NCBI RefSeq assembly: GCF_965137005.1
Contig: NZ_CBCRXM010000005.1
Coordinates: forward strand, 1-64,000
Origin: Sphingomonas_O antarctica
GTDB taxonomy: Bacteria; Pseudomonadota; Alphaproteobacteria; Sphingomonadales; Sphingomonadaceae
Direction: 5' to 3'
Length of the DNA stretch: 64,000 bases
Shown here: positions 52,477 through 60,284 of the stretch, in pieces
Numbering within the stretch: the stretch's first letter is position 1
Layout of the letters: each line of letters opens with the position of its first letter
Program-made: the position numbers and the translations under genes
The notes under the pieces: model-generated
The model's database searches: none
What the model saw: only the letters and a program-made list of their open reading frames with translations
What the model was told of the DNA's origin: nothing

Positions 52477-52503
52477 GAAACCAAATGCGTCGTCATTGGT
52501 TCC
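52477..52503. promoter_or_regulatory. Quasi-palindromic bidirectional EcfG-type promoter (nepR/phyR)
   Basis: On the minus strand, toward nepR: GGAAC, 16 nt, GGTT. On the plus strand, toward phyR: GAAACC, 15 nt, GGTT. The same bases therefore serve as -35 in one direction and -10 in the other. The match to GGAAC-N16/17-CGTT is better toward nepR. It indicates autoregulation of the locus by EcfG. Confidence 0.5.
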
Positions 52504-52593
52504 ATGACAAATATGCCGGCGCTTTGCTTGGCGGTCGCCGCGCGCGCCGTTAAGGCGGGTGACGTGTTTAGGGGTAAAGGGAGGGTCGTTGAA

Positions 52594-53385
52594 TTGAGTC
52601 TGGGACAACAGCTGGCGCCGCATCTGCCATTTCTGCGCCGCTATGCGCGCGCGCTGACCGGCAGCCAGCAGCATGGCGACAATTATGTGCGCGCCGCGTT
52701 GCAGGCGATCCTCGATGCGCCGGATGAATTTCCGCGCGACGTCGATCCGCGGCTGGGCCTGTATCGGACGTTTCAGGCGATTTTCAATTCGACCGACCTC
52801 GGTGCCGACGATGAAATCGCGCAAAGCGATTACGAACATGTCGGCAATGCCCGGCTGAAGACGCTGCAGTCGCAGGCGCGTCAGGCATTGCTGCTGACCG
52901 CGATGGAAGGCTTCGCGCCCGAGGACGCGGCGCATCTGCTCGACGTTTCCACCGAGGAAGTGAAATCGCTGGTCGAAGACGCGTTGAGTGAGATCGAGCG
53001 CCAGACGCGGACGTCGGTGCTGATCATCGAAGACGAACCGATGATCGCGATGGACCTCGAAGCGATCGTGCGCGAATTGGGCCATTCGGTGACCGGCGTG
53101 GCGGTGACGCGCGACGAAGCCGTGGCGTCGGCAGCGGAAACCCGCCCCGGGCTGGTGCTGGCCGACATTCAGCTGGCCGATGACTCGTCGGGCATCGATG
53201 CGGTGGCGGACATCCTCAAGAACATCACCGTGCCGGTAATCTTCATCACCGCCTTCCCCGAACGCCTGCTGACCGGCGAGCGGCCCGAGCCGACATTCCT
53301 GATCACCAAGCCTTTCCAGCACGCAACCGTGCGTGCGGCGATCAGCCAGGCCTTGTTTTTCGACAAACAAACCGCACCTGCGTAA
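52594..53385 (+). CDS. phyR: General stress response regulator PhyR
   Basis: The 263-residue protein joins an ECF-sigma-like N-terminal domain (LAPHLPFLRRYARALTG and LLLTAMEGFAPEDAAHLL) to a C-terminal receiver (VLIIEDEPMIAMD, VLADIQLAD with the phospho-Asp, FITAFPERL, ITKPF). When phosphorylated, its sigma-like part binds NepR and frees EcfG. I chose the TTG at 52594, with AGGGAGGG upstream. It is 24 nt upstream of ecfG. Confidence 0.95.
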   Translation: MSLGQQLAPHLPFLRRYARALTGSQQHGDNYVRAALQAILDAPDEFPRDVDPRLGLYRTFQAIFNSTDLGADDEIAQSDYEHVGNARLKTLQSQARQALLLTAMEGFAPEDAAHLLDVSTEEVKSLVEDALSEIERQTRTSVLIIEDEPMIAMDLEAIVRELGHSVTGVAVTRDEAVASAAETRPGLVLADIQLADDSSGIDAVADILKNITVPVIFITAFPERLLTGERPEPTFLITKPFQHATVRAAISQALFFDKQTAPA

Positions 53386-53409
53386 GCACGTTAAGCGCCA
53401 ACAATCAGG

Positions 53410-54057
53410 ATGGCCGATATCTCTGACCCCGACACCGATGCGCCAGGTACCGACGTGCCCCCTGCGATCGAGACGCTCAACGATGCCGATTTCAAGGCGG
53501 AGTTGACGCTCGTCATCCCGCAGCTGCGCGCTTTCGGGCGGTCGCTGTCGGGCAATCGCGATACGGCGGACGACCTGGTCCAGGAAACGCTGATGAAGGC
53601 ATGGAGCGCGCGCCTGCGCTTTCAGGCTGGCACCAACATGCGCGCGTGGACCTTCATCATCCTGCGCAATATCTATCTGTCGCAGATGCGCCGGACGCGC
53701 TTCACGGGCAATTGGGACGATCTGGTTGCCGATCGCATCCTCGTCACAGGGCCGAACCAGTCGGGCCAGCTCGAACTGGCGGATGTGCAGCGCGGGCTGC
53801 AAACCTTGCCCGAGGCGCAGCGCGAAGCGCTCATTCTCGTCGGCGCGGGTGGCTTTTCCTATGAGGAAGCCGCCGAAATCTGCGGCGTCGCGGTGGGAAC
53901 GATCAAGAGCCGCGTCGCGCGCGGGCGGGTCGCGCTGGAAGCTGTGATGTCCGACAACAGCCTGCCGTCACGCCGCGACGGGCCGAGCGGCACCAACGCG
54001 CTGGAATCGATCATCGGGCAGGTGCGCGATCTGTCTGGGCGCGAAGCCGACGTTTGA
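53410..54057 (+). CDS. ecfG: General stress ECF sigma factor EcfG
   Basis: The 215-residue sigma factor has region 2 (RDTADDLVQETLMKAWS) and region 4 (LPEAQREALILVGAGGFSYEEAAEICG, GTIKSRVARGR). Region 4 with EAAEICGVAVGTIKSR and the placement after phyR identify EcfG. It directs transcription from GGAAC-N16/17-CGTT promoters such as the one at 54241-54266. It converges with the 54-residue NepR-like gene 9 nt downstream. Confidence 0.95.
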   Translation: MADISDPDTDAPGTDVPPAIETLNDADFKAELTLVIPQLRAFGRSLSGNRDTADDLVQETLMKAWSARLRFQAGTNMRAWTFIILRNIYLSQMRRTRFTGNWDDLVADRILVTGPNQSGQLELADVQRGLQTLPEAQREALILVGAGGFSYEEAAEICGVAVGTIKSRVARGRVALEAVMSDNSLPSRRDGPSGTNALESIIGQVRDLSGREADV

Positions 54058-54066
54058 TATACACGC

Positions 54067-54231
54067 CTAACGCGGGCGGCGATCAATCCGTGCAAGCGCG
54101 GCGAGCATGTCGTCGGGAACGCGCGGCGGCGGCGGGAACAGCGCGTTGAGCGCCATGCCCTGTAACGCCATCGACGAGCGGCGTGTCGCCTCCTCATCGG
54201 GGCGGGCAGGAAAGGCGCGATCGGTTGACAT
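54067..54231 (-). CDS. 54-aa protein with NepR-like C-terminal motif, EcfG-driven
   Basis: The ORF is MSTDRAFPARPDEEATRRSS, a middle MALQGMALNALFPPPP, then RVPDDMLAALARIDRRPR. The VPDDMLAALARID end resembles VPDDLLDLLNKLS of NepR, the helix that contacts EcfG. It is too short to hold the first NepR helix. It has no clear ribosome site, and the predicted EcfG transcription start is within a few nt of the ATG, so the mRNA may be leaderless. Not recognised as a named family. Confidence 0.6.
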   Translation of the reverse strand: MSTDRAFPARPDEEATRRSSMALQGMALNALFPPPPRVPDDMLAALARIDRRPR

Positions 54232-54240
54232 GTGTAAAGA

Positions 54241-54266
54241 AACGTGTCGCGTGCCTCCGATGTTCC
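54241..54266 (-). promoter_or_regulatory. Canonical EcfG promoter (GGAAC-N17-CGTT)
   Basis: On the minus strand GGAAC (54266-54262) is followed by exactly 17 nt and then CGTT (54244-54241), a full match to the EcfG promoter consensus. It points to the 54-residue gene, whose ATG begins 9 nt after the -10 element. Confidence 0.82.
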
Positions 54267-54268
54267 GC

Positions 54269-54283
54269 TTAACCTGTCATTAA
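54269..54283. promoter_or_regulatory. CtrA-type site TTAA-N7-TTAA
   Basis: The sequence ttaacctgtcattaa matches the CtrA consensus TTAA-N7-TTAA without error. It directly abuts the -35 of the EcfG promoter and the glnE start. At this GC content, such a site is not expected by chance in 64 kb (rough expectation well below one). CtrA itself is not in the window. Confidence 0.42.
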
Positions 54284-56904
54284 TGTTGGATTTCCGCGAA
54301 ATTTGCGCGCTTGCGGAGGCTAATTCGCCCTATTTGCGCGGCGCAATGGCGCGGCAAAGCTCGATTGTTTCGGTGGCGTCGACCGATGGCCACGACGCCG
54401 CGCTGGCCGCTGCATTTTTGCCGGTGGAGGGCGAGGTTCGGCATTCTTTGCGCGTCCGGCGGGAGCGCGTGGCGCTCGCCGTGGCGCTCGGCGACCTGGC
54501 CGGCGCCTTTCCACTGGAACGGGTGGTTGGCGCGCTGAGCGACTTTGCCGACGATGCGCTCGATGCCGCCATCGCTGCCGCAGGGAGCGCGCTAGAACCC
54601 GGCGCGGGATCGCGCGGGTTCACGGCACTGGCTTTGGGCAAGCAGGGGGGACACGAGCTCAATTACAGTTCGGACATCGACCCGATCCTGTTGTTCGACC
54701 CCGCGCTGGTACCCCGCCGCGCGCGTGACGAGCCGGTCGAGGCCGCAGCGCGCATGGCGCGCAACGTCGTCGATCTGCTGCAGACGCGCGATGCGGACGG
54801 TTATGTTCTGCGCGTCGATCTGCGCCTGCGCCCGTCGCCCGAAGCGACGCCGCTGGCGCTGCCGGTCGAGGCGGCGATCGGGCATTACGAGTCCTCGGCG
54901 CTGGCGTGGGAGCGCGCGGCGTTCATCAAGGCGCGTGCGGCGGCGGGGGACATCGCGCTGGGCGAGAGCTTCCTTACCGCGATCAAGCCGTTCGTGTGGC
55001 GGCGCAGTCTCGATTTCGGCGCGGTCGCCGAATTGCGCGCACTGACTCATCGTATCCGCAGCCACTATGCTTCGGGCCAGGAATTCGGCCCGGGCTTCGA
55101 CCTCAAGCGCGGACGCGGCGGTATCCGCGAGATCGAATTCTTCGTTCAGATCCACCAGCTGATCCACGGCGGGCGCGATCCGGCGTTACGGTCGCGCGGC
55201 ACGCTCGACGCGCTGGCGGCACTGACCAAGGCGGGGATCGTCGCCGACAGCGAGGCACGGACGCTGAGCCAGGCCTATCGCGTGTATCGCACGATCGAAC
55301 ACCGCCTGCAGATGGTCGACGATCGCCAGACGCATATGCTGCCCGAAGACAGCGCGGAACTCGACAATGTCGCGCAGCTTCATGGGCTGACCGAGGGCCG
55401 CGAGCTGATCGCCCTCCTCGAACCGCATGTTGCGGCGGTCGCGTCTCTCTACGACGCGCTCGATGGTGACGGCGAGGCCACACCCGTCGCCGTTAATCTC
55501 GCGGCCTTTGGCGAGGATAGTGACGCGCGGATCGAAGCCTGGCGTGGCGGCAAGATCCGGGCGCTGCGCTCTCCCGCCGGGCTCGAGGCGTTCGATGCGG
55601 TTGCCGAGCCGATGCTGGCCGCCTTGGCCGCCGCTGCCGATCCGCAAGCGGCATTGCTCGCCTTCGAACGGCTGATCGAGGCGTTGCCCAGCGGGGTGAA
55701 TCTGTTCCGCCTGCTCGGCGCGCGCCCGGCGATGATCGAGACGCTGGCAGCGATTTTAACGGTGGCACCACGCCTGTCGGAGGCCGTGGCGCGACGGCCG
55801 GCGTTGCTCGACTGCCTGATCGACGGCGGCGCGTACGACATGGCCGCACCGCTCGATGCGATCCGCACCGAAATGCGCGGCAAACCGCCGCTGGAGGATC
55901 AACTGGATCGCGTGCGGCAAGTCGTCGGCGAACGCCGCTTTGCGCTCGGCGTGCGGTTGATCGAGGGCGACACCGATCCGCTCGACGCCGCGCATGGCTA
56001 TTCGCGCCTTGCCGAGGCGGCGCTGACGACCGCGGCCGAAGCAACGATTGCCGATTTTGCCGCGCGTCATGGCCGCGTGCCCGGTTCGGAATTCGTCGTG
56101 CTGGCCTTGGGACGCTTTGGCGGCGGCGCGCTGACCGACGCGTCGGACCTGGATTTGATCTACCTGTTCACCGGCGATTTTGCCGCCGAGTCCGACGGCG
56201 AAAAGCCGCTGGGCGCGGTGCATTACTACAACCGTCTCGGCGCGCGTTTGTCCACCGCGCTTAGCGCCGCGACCAGCGCGGGGGCGCTGTACGAAATCGA
56301 TACGCGGTTGCGGCCATCGGGTGCGCAGGGTCCGCTGGCGGTGTCGCTCGACGGGTTCCAGCGTTATTTGATGGCGGACGCCTGGGCCTGGGAACTGATG
56401 GCGATGACCCGCGCCCGTCCCGTCTACGGCTCGGCGCAGGCCCGCGCGGCGGCGCAGGCGATCCTCGACGCGGCGCTCGATCGGCCGCGCGATCGCGCCG
56501 CTCTGGCGCGCGACGTCGTCAAGATGCGGCGCGACATGGCGGCGCACAAACCCGCTTCAGGGCCGCTCGACGTCAAGCTGGGCGATGGCGGTCTGGTCGA
56601 TCTCGAATTCGCGGTGCATTTTCACCAGCTCGCCGAAGCGCGCGGCTTTTATCCCGATCTGGGGGAGGCAGCAGCGGCGGTCGCGCCGCAATTGGTCGCC
56701 GCCAATGCGCTGATGACGCGATTGCTGGTCATCCTGCGGCTGGTCGCGGCGGATACCGGTGCGCTGCCCGAACCCGTGCGTCCGTTGGTTGCGCGCGCCT
56801 GCCGCTTCGCGGATTGGGCGTCGCTGGAGAGTGAATTGGCGGCGGCGCGCGCGGGCGTGTCGGCGGCATGGCAACACGTGGTCGAGGAGGCTGGGAATGG
56901 TTGA
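54283..56904 (+). CDS. glnE: Bifunctional glutamine synthetase adenylyltransferase/deadenylyltransferase
   Basis: GlnE adds and removes AMP on glutamine synthetase according to nitrogen state. The protein of about 873 residues has two nucleotidyltransferase domains: the first with GKQGGHELNYSSDIDPILLF and the second with GRFGGGALTDASDLDLIYLF, each with the GxxE/S-x-D-x-D metal motif, and the linked KRGRGGIREIEF. A GTG at 54244 would add 13 residues, but the CtrA-type and EcfG sites occupy that part. bcp overlaps its end. Confidence 0.93.
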   Translation: MLDFREICALAEANSPYLRGAMARQSSIVSVASTDGHDAALAAAFLPVEGEVRHSLRVRRERVALAVALGDLAGAFPLERVVGALSDFADDALDAAIAAAGSALEPGAGSRGFTALALGKQGGHELNYSSDIDPILLFDPALVPRRARDEPVEAAARMARNVVDLLQTRDADGYVLRVDLRLRPSPEATPLALPVEAAIGHYESSALAWERAAFIKARAAAGDIALGESFLTAIKPFVWRRSLDFGAVAELRALTHRIRSHYASGQEFGPGFDLKRGRGGIREIEFFVQIHQLIHGGRDPALRSRGTLDALAALTKAGIVADSEARTLSQAYRVYRTIEHRLQMVDDRQTHMLPEDSAELDNVAQLHGLTEGRELIALLEPHVAAVASLYDALDGDGEATPVAVNLAAFGEDSDARIEAWRGGKIRALRSPAGLEAFDAVAEPMLAALAAAADPQAALLAFERLIEALPSGVNLFRLLGARPAMIETLAAILTVAPRLSEAVARRPALLDCLIDGGAYDMAAPLDAIRTEMRGKPPLEDQLDRVRQVVGERRFALGVRLIEGDTDPLDAAHGYSRLAEAALTTAAEATIADFAARHGRVPGSEFVVLALGRFGGGALTDASDLDLIYLFTGDFAAESDGEKPLGAVHYYNRLGARLSTALSAATSAGALYEIDTRLRPSGAQGPLAVSLDGFQRYLMADAWAWELMAMTRARPVYGSAQARAAAQAILDAALDRPRDRAALARDVVKMRRDMAAHKPASGPLDVKLGDGGLVDLEFAVHFHQLAEARGFYPDLGEAAAAVAPQLVAANALMTRLLVILRLVAADTGALPEPVRPLVARACRFADWASLESELAAARAGVSAAWQHVVEEAGNG

Positions 56905-57355
56905 GGTTGGGGAACAGGCGCCGGACGTGGCATTGCTGCTGGCGGGCGGCACCGAACGGCTGAGCGCGCTCACGGGCAAACCGCTTGTCCTATACTTTTA
57001 TCCCAAGGACGACACGCCGGGTTGCACGCGTGAGGCGCAGGATTTCACCGGGCTGGCACCCGAATTTGCCAAGGCTGGCGTGCGCATCATCGGGGTGTCC
57101 AAGGACAGTGCGAAACGCCACGCCAAGTTCGCCGATAAGTACGAACTGGCGGTCGATCTCGCCGCCGATGAAAGCGGCGCGGTGTGCGAAGCATTCGGCG
57201 TGTGGGTCGAGAAGTCCTTGTACGGACGCCAGTATATGGGGATCGCGCGCGCCACGTTTCTGATCGGCGCGGACGGCCGGATCGCGCAGATCTGGCGCAA
57301 AGTGAAGGTTGCGGGGCATGCCGACGCCGTGCTGGCGGCCGCCAAAGCGCTCTAA
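56897..57355 (+). CDS. bcp: Thioredoxin-dependent peroxiredoxin (BCP/PrxQ)
   Basis: The 152-residue peroxiredoxin reduces peroxides with thioredoxin. It has the peroxidatic Cys in YFYPKDDTPGCTREAQDF. The second Cys of the atypical 2-Cys pair (5 residues later in E. coli) is Ala-Gln here; another Cys is in AVCEAFGVW, so it may use a 1-Cys mechanism or that residue. The ATG overlaps glnE by 8 nt. Confidence 0.93.
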   Translation: MVEVGEQAPDVALLLAGGTERLSALTGKPLVLYFYPKDDTPGCTREAQDFTGLAPEFAKAGVRIIGVSKDSAKRHAKFADKYELAVDLAADESGAVCEAFGVWVEKSLYGRQYMGIARATFLIGADGRIAQIWRKVKVAGHADAVLAAAKAL

Positions 57356-57415
57356 AGCGCTTCGTTCCCCGTCGATAAAACGGTTCGTCGCGCGTTCGCC
57401 GCAACTCGTCCCACA

Positions 57416-57430
57416 TTAACTTATGGTTAG
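57416..57430. promoter_or_regulatory. CtrA-like site upstream of the M23 peptidase
   Basis: ttaacttatggttag matches TTAA-N7-TTAA with one change (TTAG). It lies 131 nt before the M23 gene start. Wall hydrolases are typical CtrA targets in alphaproteobacteria; binding here is inference. The rest of the 205-nt gap has a duplicated aagcgct just after bcp. Confidence 0.3.
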
Positions 57431-57560
57431 TTGTAAAGCTTAATCGGCTTCGGCACCCCATGCGTGTCGCAACCACCGGGCGGGCAAATCCGGCGGAAGG
57501 CGAAGGACATACGCGGTTCGGGCGGGCAGGCCGGACTGGCGGTTTAAGGGTGGGGATCGC

Positions 57561-58229
57561 ATGATCTTGACGAAGCTTGTTTCGCGCGTGCTGACGATTG
57601 TCGCGCTCGCAATCACTGCACCGGCGATCGCCGGCGGGCAGGGTGGCCCGTACGAGGCCGCCGGCGTTGTCACCATGTCTTCACAATCCGCGACGCAGCA
57701 GGACGGCCAGTTCCGTTCGCTGTTCCAGTCGTGGAAGCGTCTCGACGGCCCCGCCGCCGGTGTCGCCATCCCGTCGCAGCGTCCGGTCGATATCACCACC
57801 ACGTCTTCGGGCTATGGCGTGCGCAGCGACCCGTTCCGCGGCACCGCGGCGTTCCACGCCGGTGTCGATATGCCGGGGCCGATGGGTACCGCGATTTATG
57901 CCACCGCCGACGGTATCGTCGGTCGCGCCGGCTGGGCTTCGGGTTACGGCAATCTCGTCGAACTGCAGCATGGTCAGGGCATCTCGACCCGTTACGGTCA
58001 CCTGTCCGCCATCCTCGTTCAGCCGGGCCAGCGCGTCGCGCGCGGCCAGCTGATCGCGCGCATGGGCTCGACCGGCCGTTCGACCGGGTGCCATCTGCAT
58101 TACGAAGTCCGGCTCGAAGGGCATGCGGTCAACCCCGTGCCGTTCCTCCAGGCCGCCAATTACCTGACGATCATGGACGCGGCGAAGGAAAAGCCGGTCG
58201 CGTACAAGGAAGACCTGGGCGGCGAATAA
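57561..58229 (+). CDS. M23 family metallopeptidase (LytM)
   Basis: The 222-residue protein has an N-terminal signal peptide (TIVALAITAPAIAGG) and a C-terminal LytM zinc peptidase domain with FHAGVDMPG (HxxxD), YGHLSAIL and HLHYEVRLEG (HxH). It cleaves peptidoglycan cross-bridges in the periplasm. The mature part is short, with no coiled coil or LysM. Standing alone, possibly under CtrA control. Confidence 0.92.
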   Translation: MILTKLVSRVLTIVALAITAPAIAGGQGGPYEAAGVVTMSSQSATQQDGQFRSLFQSWKRLDGPAAGVAIPSQRPVDITTTSSGYGVRSDPFRGTAAFHAGVDMPGPMGTAIYATADGIVGRAGWASGYGNLVELQHGQGISTRYGHLSAILVQPGQRVARGQLIARMGSTGRSTGCHLHYEVRLEGHAVNPVPFLQAANYLTIMDAAKEKPVAYKEDLGGE

Positions 58230-58275
58230 GCCTCCCGTCTTGCCGCATGGTCGCGGCGCGTCTATTTCCAGCCTC

Positions 58276-58602
58276 ATGAACAACGTCGACCTGACCCCAG
58301 CCGCTGCGGCGCGCGTGGCCGCGATCGCGGTGCGTCAGGCGAAACCCGCCATCCTGCGGCTATCGGTCGAAGGCGGTGGCTGTTCGGGTTTCCAGTATAA
58401 ATTCGGTCTGGCCGACGCGCCCGAGGGCGACGATCTGATCACCGAACGTGATGGCGTGCGCTTGCTGGTCGATCCGGTCAGCTTCGACCTGCTCGACGGA
58501 TCGGCGGTCGATTATGTCGAAAACCTCGGCGGTGCGGCGTTCAAGGTGACTAATCCCAACGCCGCCAGCGGCTGCGGCTGCGGGTCGAGCTTTTCGGTCT
58601 AA
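58276..58602 (+). CDS. erpA: Iron-sulfur cluster insertion protein ErpA
   Basis: The 108-residue A-type carrier delivers Fe-S clusters to target proteins. It has the three conserved cysteines: EGGGCSGFQY and the C-terminal GCGCGSSF. ATG at 58276 gives the usual length; the frame opens at 58240. It lies 46 nt after the M23 gene, and its stop is 7 nt from the end of the convergent hypothetical gene. Confidence 0.92.
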   Translation: MNNVDLTPAAAARVAAIAVRQAKPAILRLSVEGGGCSGFQYKFGLADAPEGDDLITERDGVRLLVDPVSFDLLDGSAVDYVENLGGAAFKVTNPNAASGCGCGSSFSV

Positions 58603-58609
58603 GGCTTGA

Positions 58610-59476
58610 CTAACGATCGTCCGCCAGCAGGCGGCGATCAATCTCATCGTCGACGGTGCGGATCGTTATCTCCCCATTCGGCTTTCGCGTCTTGATGCGG
58701 GAATGGATGGCTTGATGCGTCACGATGCCGCCGCCGTCGACACTAAGCATAATCGTCATGGTACCCGAAATCTGGTCGTTCGATCGCGCCAATAGTGCTG
58801 CGGTGAATGTTACCGGCTTTTGCATGATCTCGCCAACGACCAAGTCGCTCTCGGCGGCTTCGCGCCGGATTGCGTCGGGATTGACCTGCATGGACGTCGC
58901 CAGCGTTCCGTCCTTATTTTTGATGACTCCTGACGAGCCGGTGCCCGGCAATATATACGTGTCGCCGACGGCGACCGGCGTCAGTGGCAGTCGCAATGCT
59001 TCAAGCGCGCCCAGCACCGATTGCGGATCGCACTCGACTTTGAACGCGTTCCACGTGAACACCCAATGCCCGCACGCCGAGCGCGGAAGTTTGCCTGCCG
59101 CCAGCCATTTGGTGATGCGGTCGTTGAGTTCCGATGCATTAAGGAGCTGCAACGGACCATTTCGAGGTTGGAAAACGCGCACCGGAAATTGCCAAGTGCG
59201 CGCTCGATCTTCCGCGCTCGTTTTTGCGGGGAGATCATATTCCAGCTCAAAACCATTTTCACGCGAGGCGAGTATGCGCAGCAGATAGCTGTCTCGATCA
59301 TGAGTAGCGCCGGAATTGTCGCGACTGCTTTGTTCCGCGCTGCTGGTTTCCCGGACAATTTCGTACCGATCTCCGGGAGCCGGTGATCGCGCCGATGCGC
59401 CGTTCGCCCCTGCCGTGATGGCCGTTGCCAGCAAAATAACGAACATGCCGCTTTTCGGGGGCGTTGCAGCATTCAT
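58610..59476 (-). CDS. Hypothetical secreted protein (288 aa)
   Basis: The protein has a signal peptide (GMFVILLATAITAGANGASA) and a beta-rich mature part. Two Cys (RSACGHWVF and KVECDPQS) may pair. No known family or catalytic motif was recognised. It is codon-biased like its neighbours but somewhat less GC-rich. It is divergent from xth (37 nt between starts). Confidence 0.62.
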   Translation of the reverse strand: MNAATPPKSGMFVILLATAITAGANGASARSPAPGDRYEIVRETSSAEQSSRDNSGATHDRDSYLLRILASRENGFELEYDLPAKTSAEDRARTWQFPVRVFQPRNGPLQLLNASELNDRITKWLAAGKLPRSACGHWVFTWNAFKVECDPQSVLGALEALRLPLTPVAVGDTYILPGTGSSGVIKNKDGTLATSMQVNPDAIRREAAESDLVVGEIMQKPVTFTAALLARSNDQISGTMTIMLSVDGGGIVTHQAIHSRIKTRKPNGEITIRTVDDEIDRRLLADDR

Positions 59477-59513
59477 CCTCGACGCACCCCGTTAGGATTG
59501 GCAAGACCGAATT

Positions 59514-60284
59514 GTGAAGATCGCCACATACAACGTCAACGGGATCAAGGCGCGGTTGCCGCGCTTGGTTGAATGGTTGACCGAGACGCAGCCCGATGTG
59601 GCCTGCCTGCAGGAAATCAAGACCAGCGACGAGACGTTTCCGGAGGCCGAGATCCGCGACGCGGGCTATGGTGCGATCTGGCATGGGCAAAAGGGCTTTA
59701 ATGGTGTCGCCGTGCTGGCCAAAGGCGCCGATCCGGTAGAGCGCCAGCGTCGCCTGCCCGGCGATGACGAGGATGTGCTCAGCCGCTATCTCGAAGCCGA
59801 AATCGACGGGCTGATCGTCGCCTCGATCTACCTCCCCAACGGTAATCCGGTGCCGGGACCCAAATTCGAATATAAATTAACCTGGATGGAGCGGCTTCAC
59901 GTCCATGCCGCCGGCTTGCTGGCGACCGAGCGGCAAGTGTGCCTGGCGGGCGACTATAATGTCATCCCGACCGATGCCGATGTGTGGAAGCCCGCGGCGA
60001 TGGCTAGCGATGCGCTGATGCAGCCCGAAAGCCGCGCGGCGTTCCGGCGGCTGGCGGCGCAGGGCTGGACCGACGCGCTGCACAGCCGCCATCCCAACAA
60101 TCCGCTATGGACGTTCTGGGATTACACCATGAACAGTTTCGCGCGCGATGCGGGGTTTCGCATCGACCATCTGATGCTCAGCCCCGCCGCCGCCGACCGG
60201 CTGGTCGATGCCGGCGTCGACAAGGACCATCGTGGGCGCGAGAAAGCCAGCGATCACGCGCCCACCTGGATCACGCTGCGTTAA
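59514..60284 (+). CDS. xth: Exodeoxyribonuclease III
   Basis: The 256-residue AP endonuclease/3' exonuclease of base excision repair has YNVNGIKARLPRL, CLQEIKTSD (metal Glu), GDYNVIPTDADV and the terminal SDHAPTWI. The start is a GTG. It converges with the TonB receptor gene, sharing TTAA. This position near erpA is variable. Confidence 0.95.
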   Translation: MKIATYNVNGIKARLPRLVEWLTETQPDVACLQEIKTSDETFPEAEIRDAGYGAIWHGQKGFNGVAVLAKGADPVERQRRLPGDDEDVLSRYLEAEIDGLIVASIYLPNGNPVPGPKFEYKLTWMERLHVHAAGLLATERQVCLAGDYNVIPTDADVWKPAAMASDALMQPESRAAFRRLAAQGWTDALHSRHPNNPLWTFWDYTMNSFARDAGFRIDHLMLSPAAADRLVDAGVDKDHRGREKASDHAPTWITLR

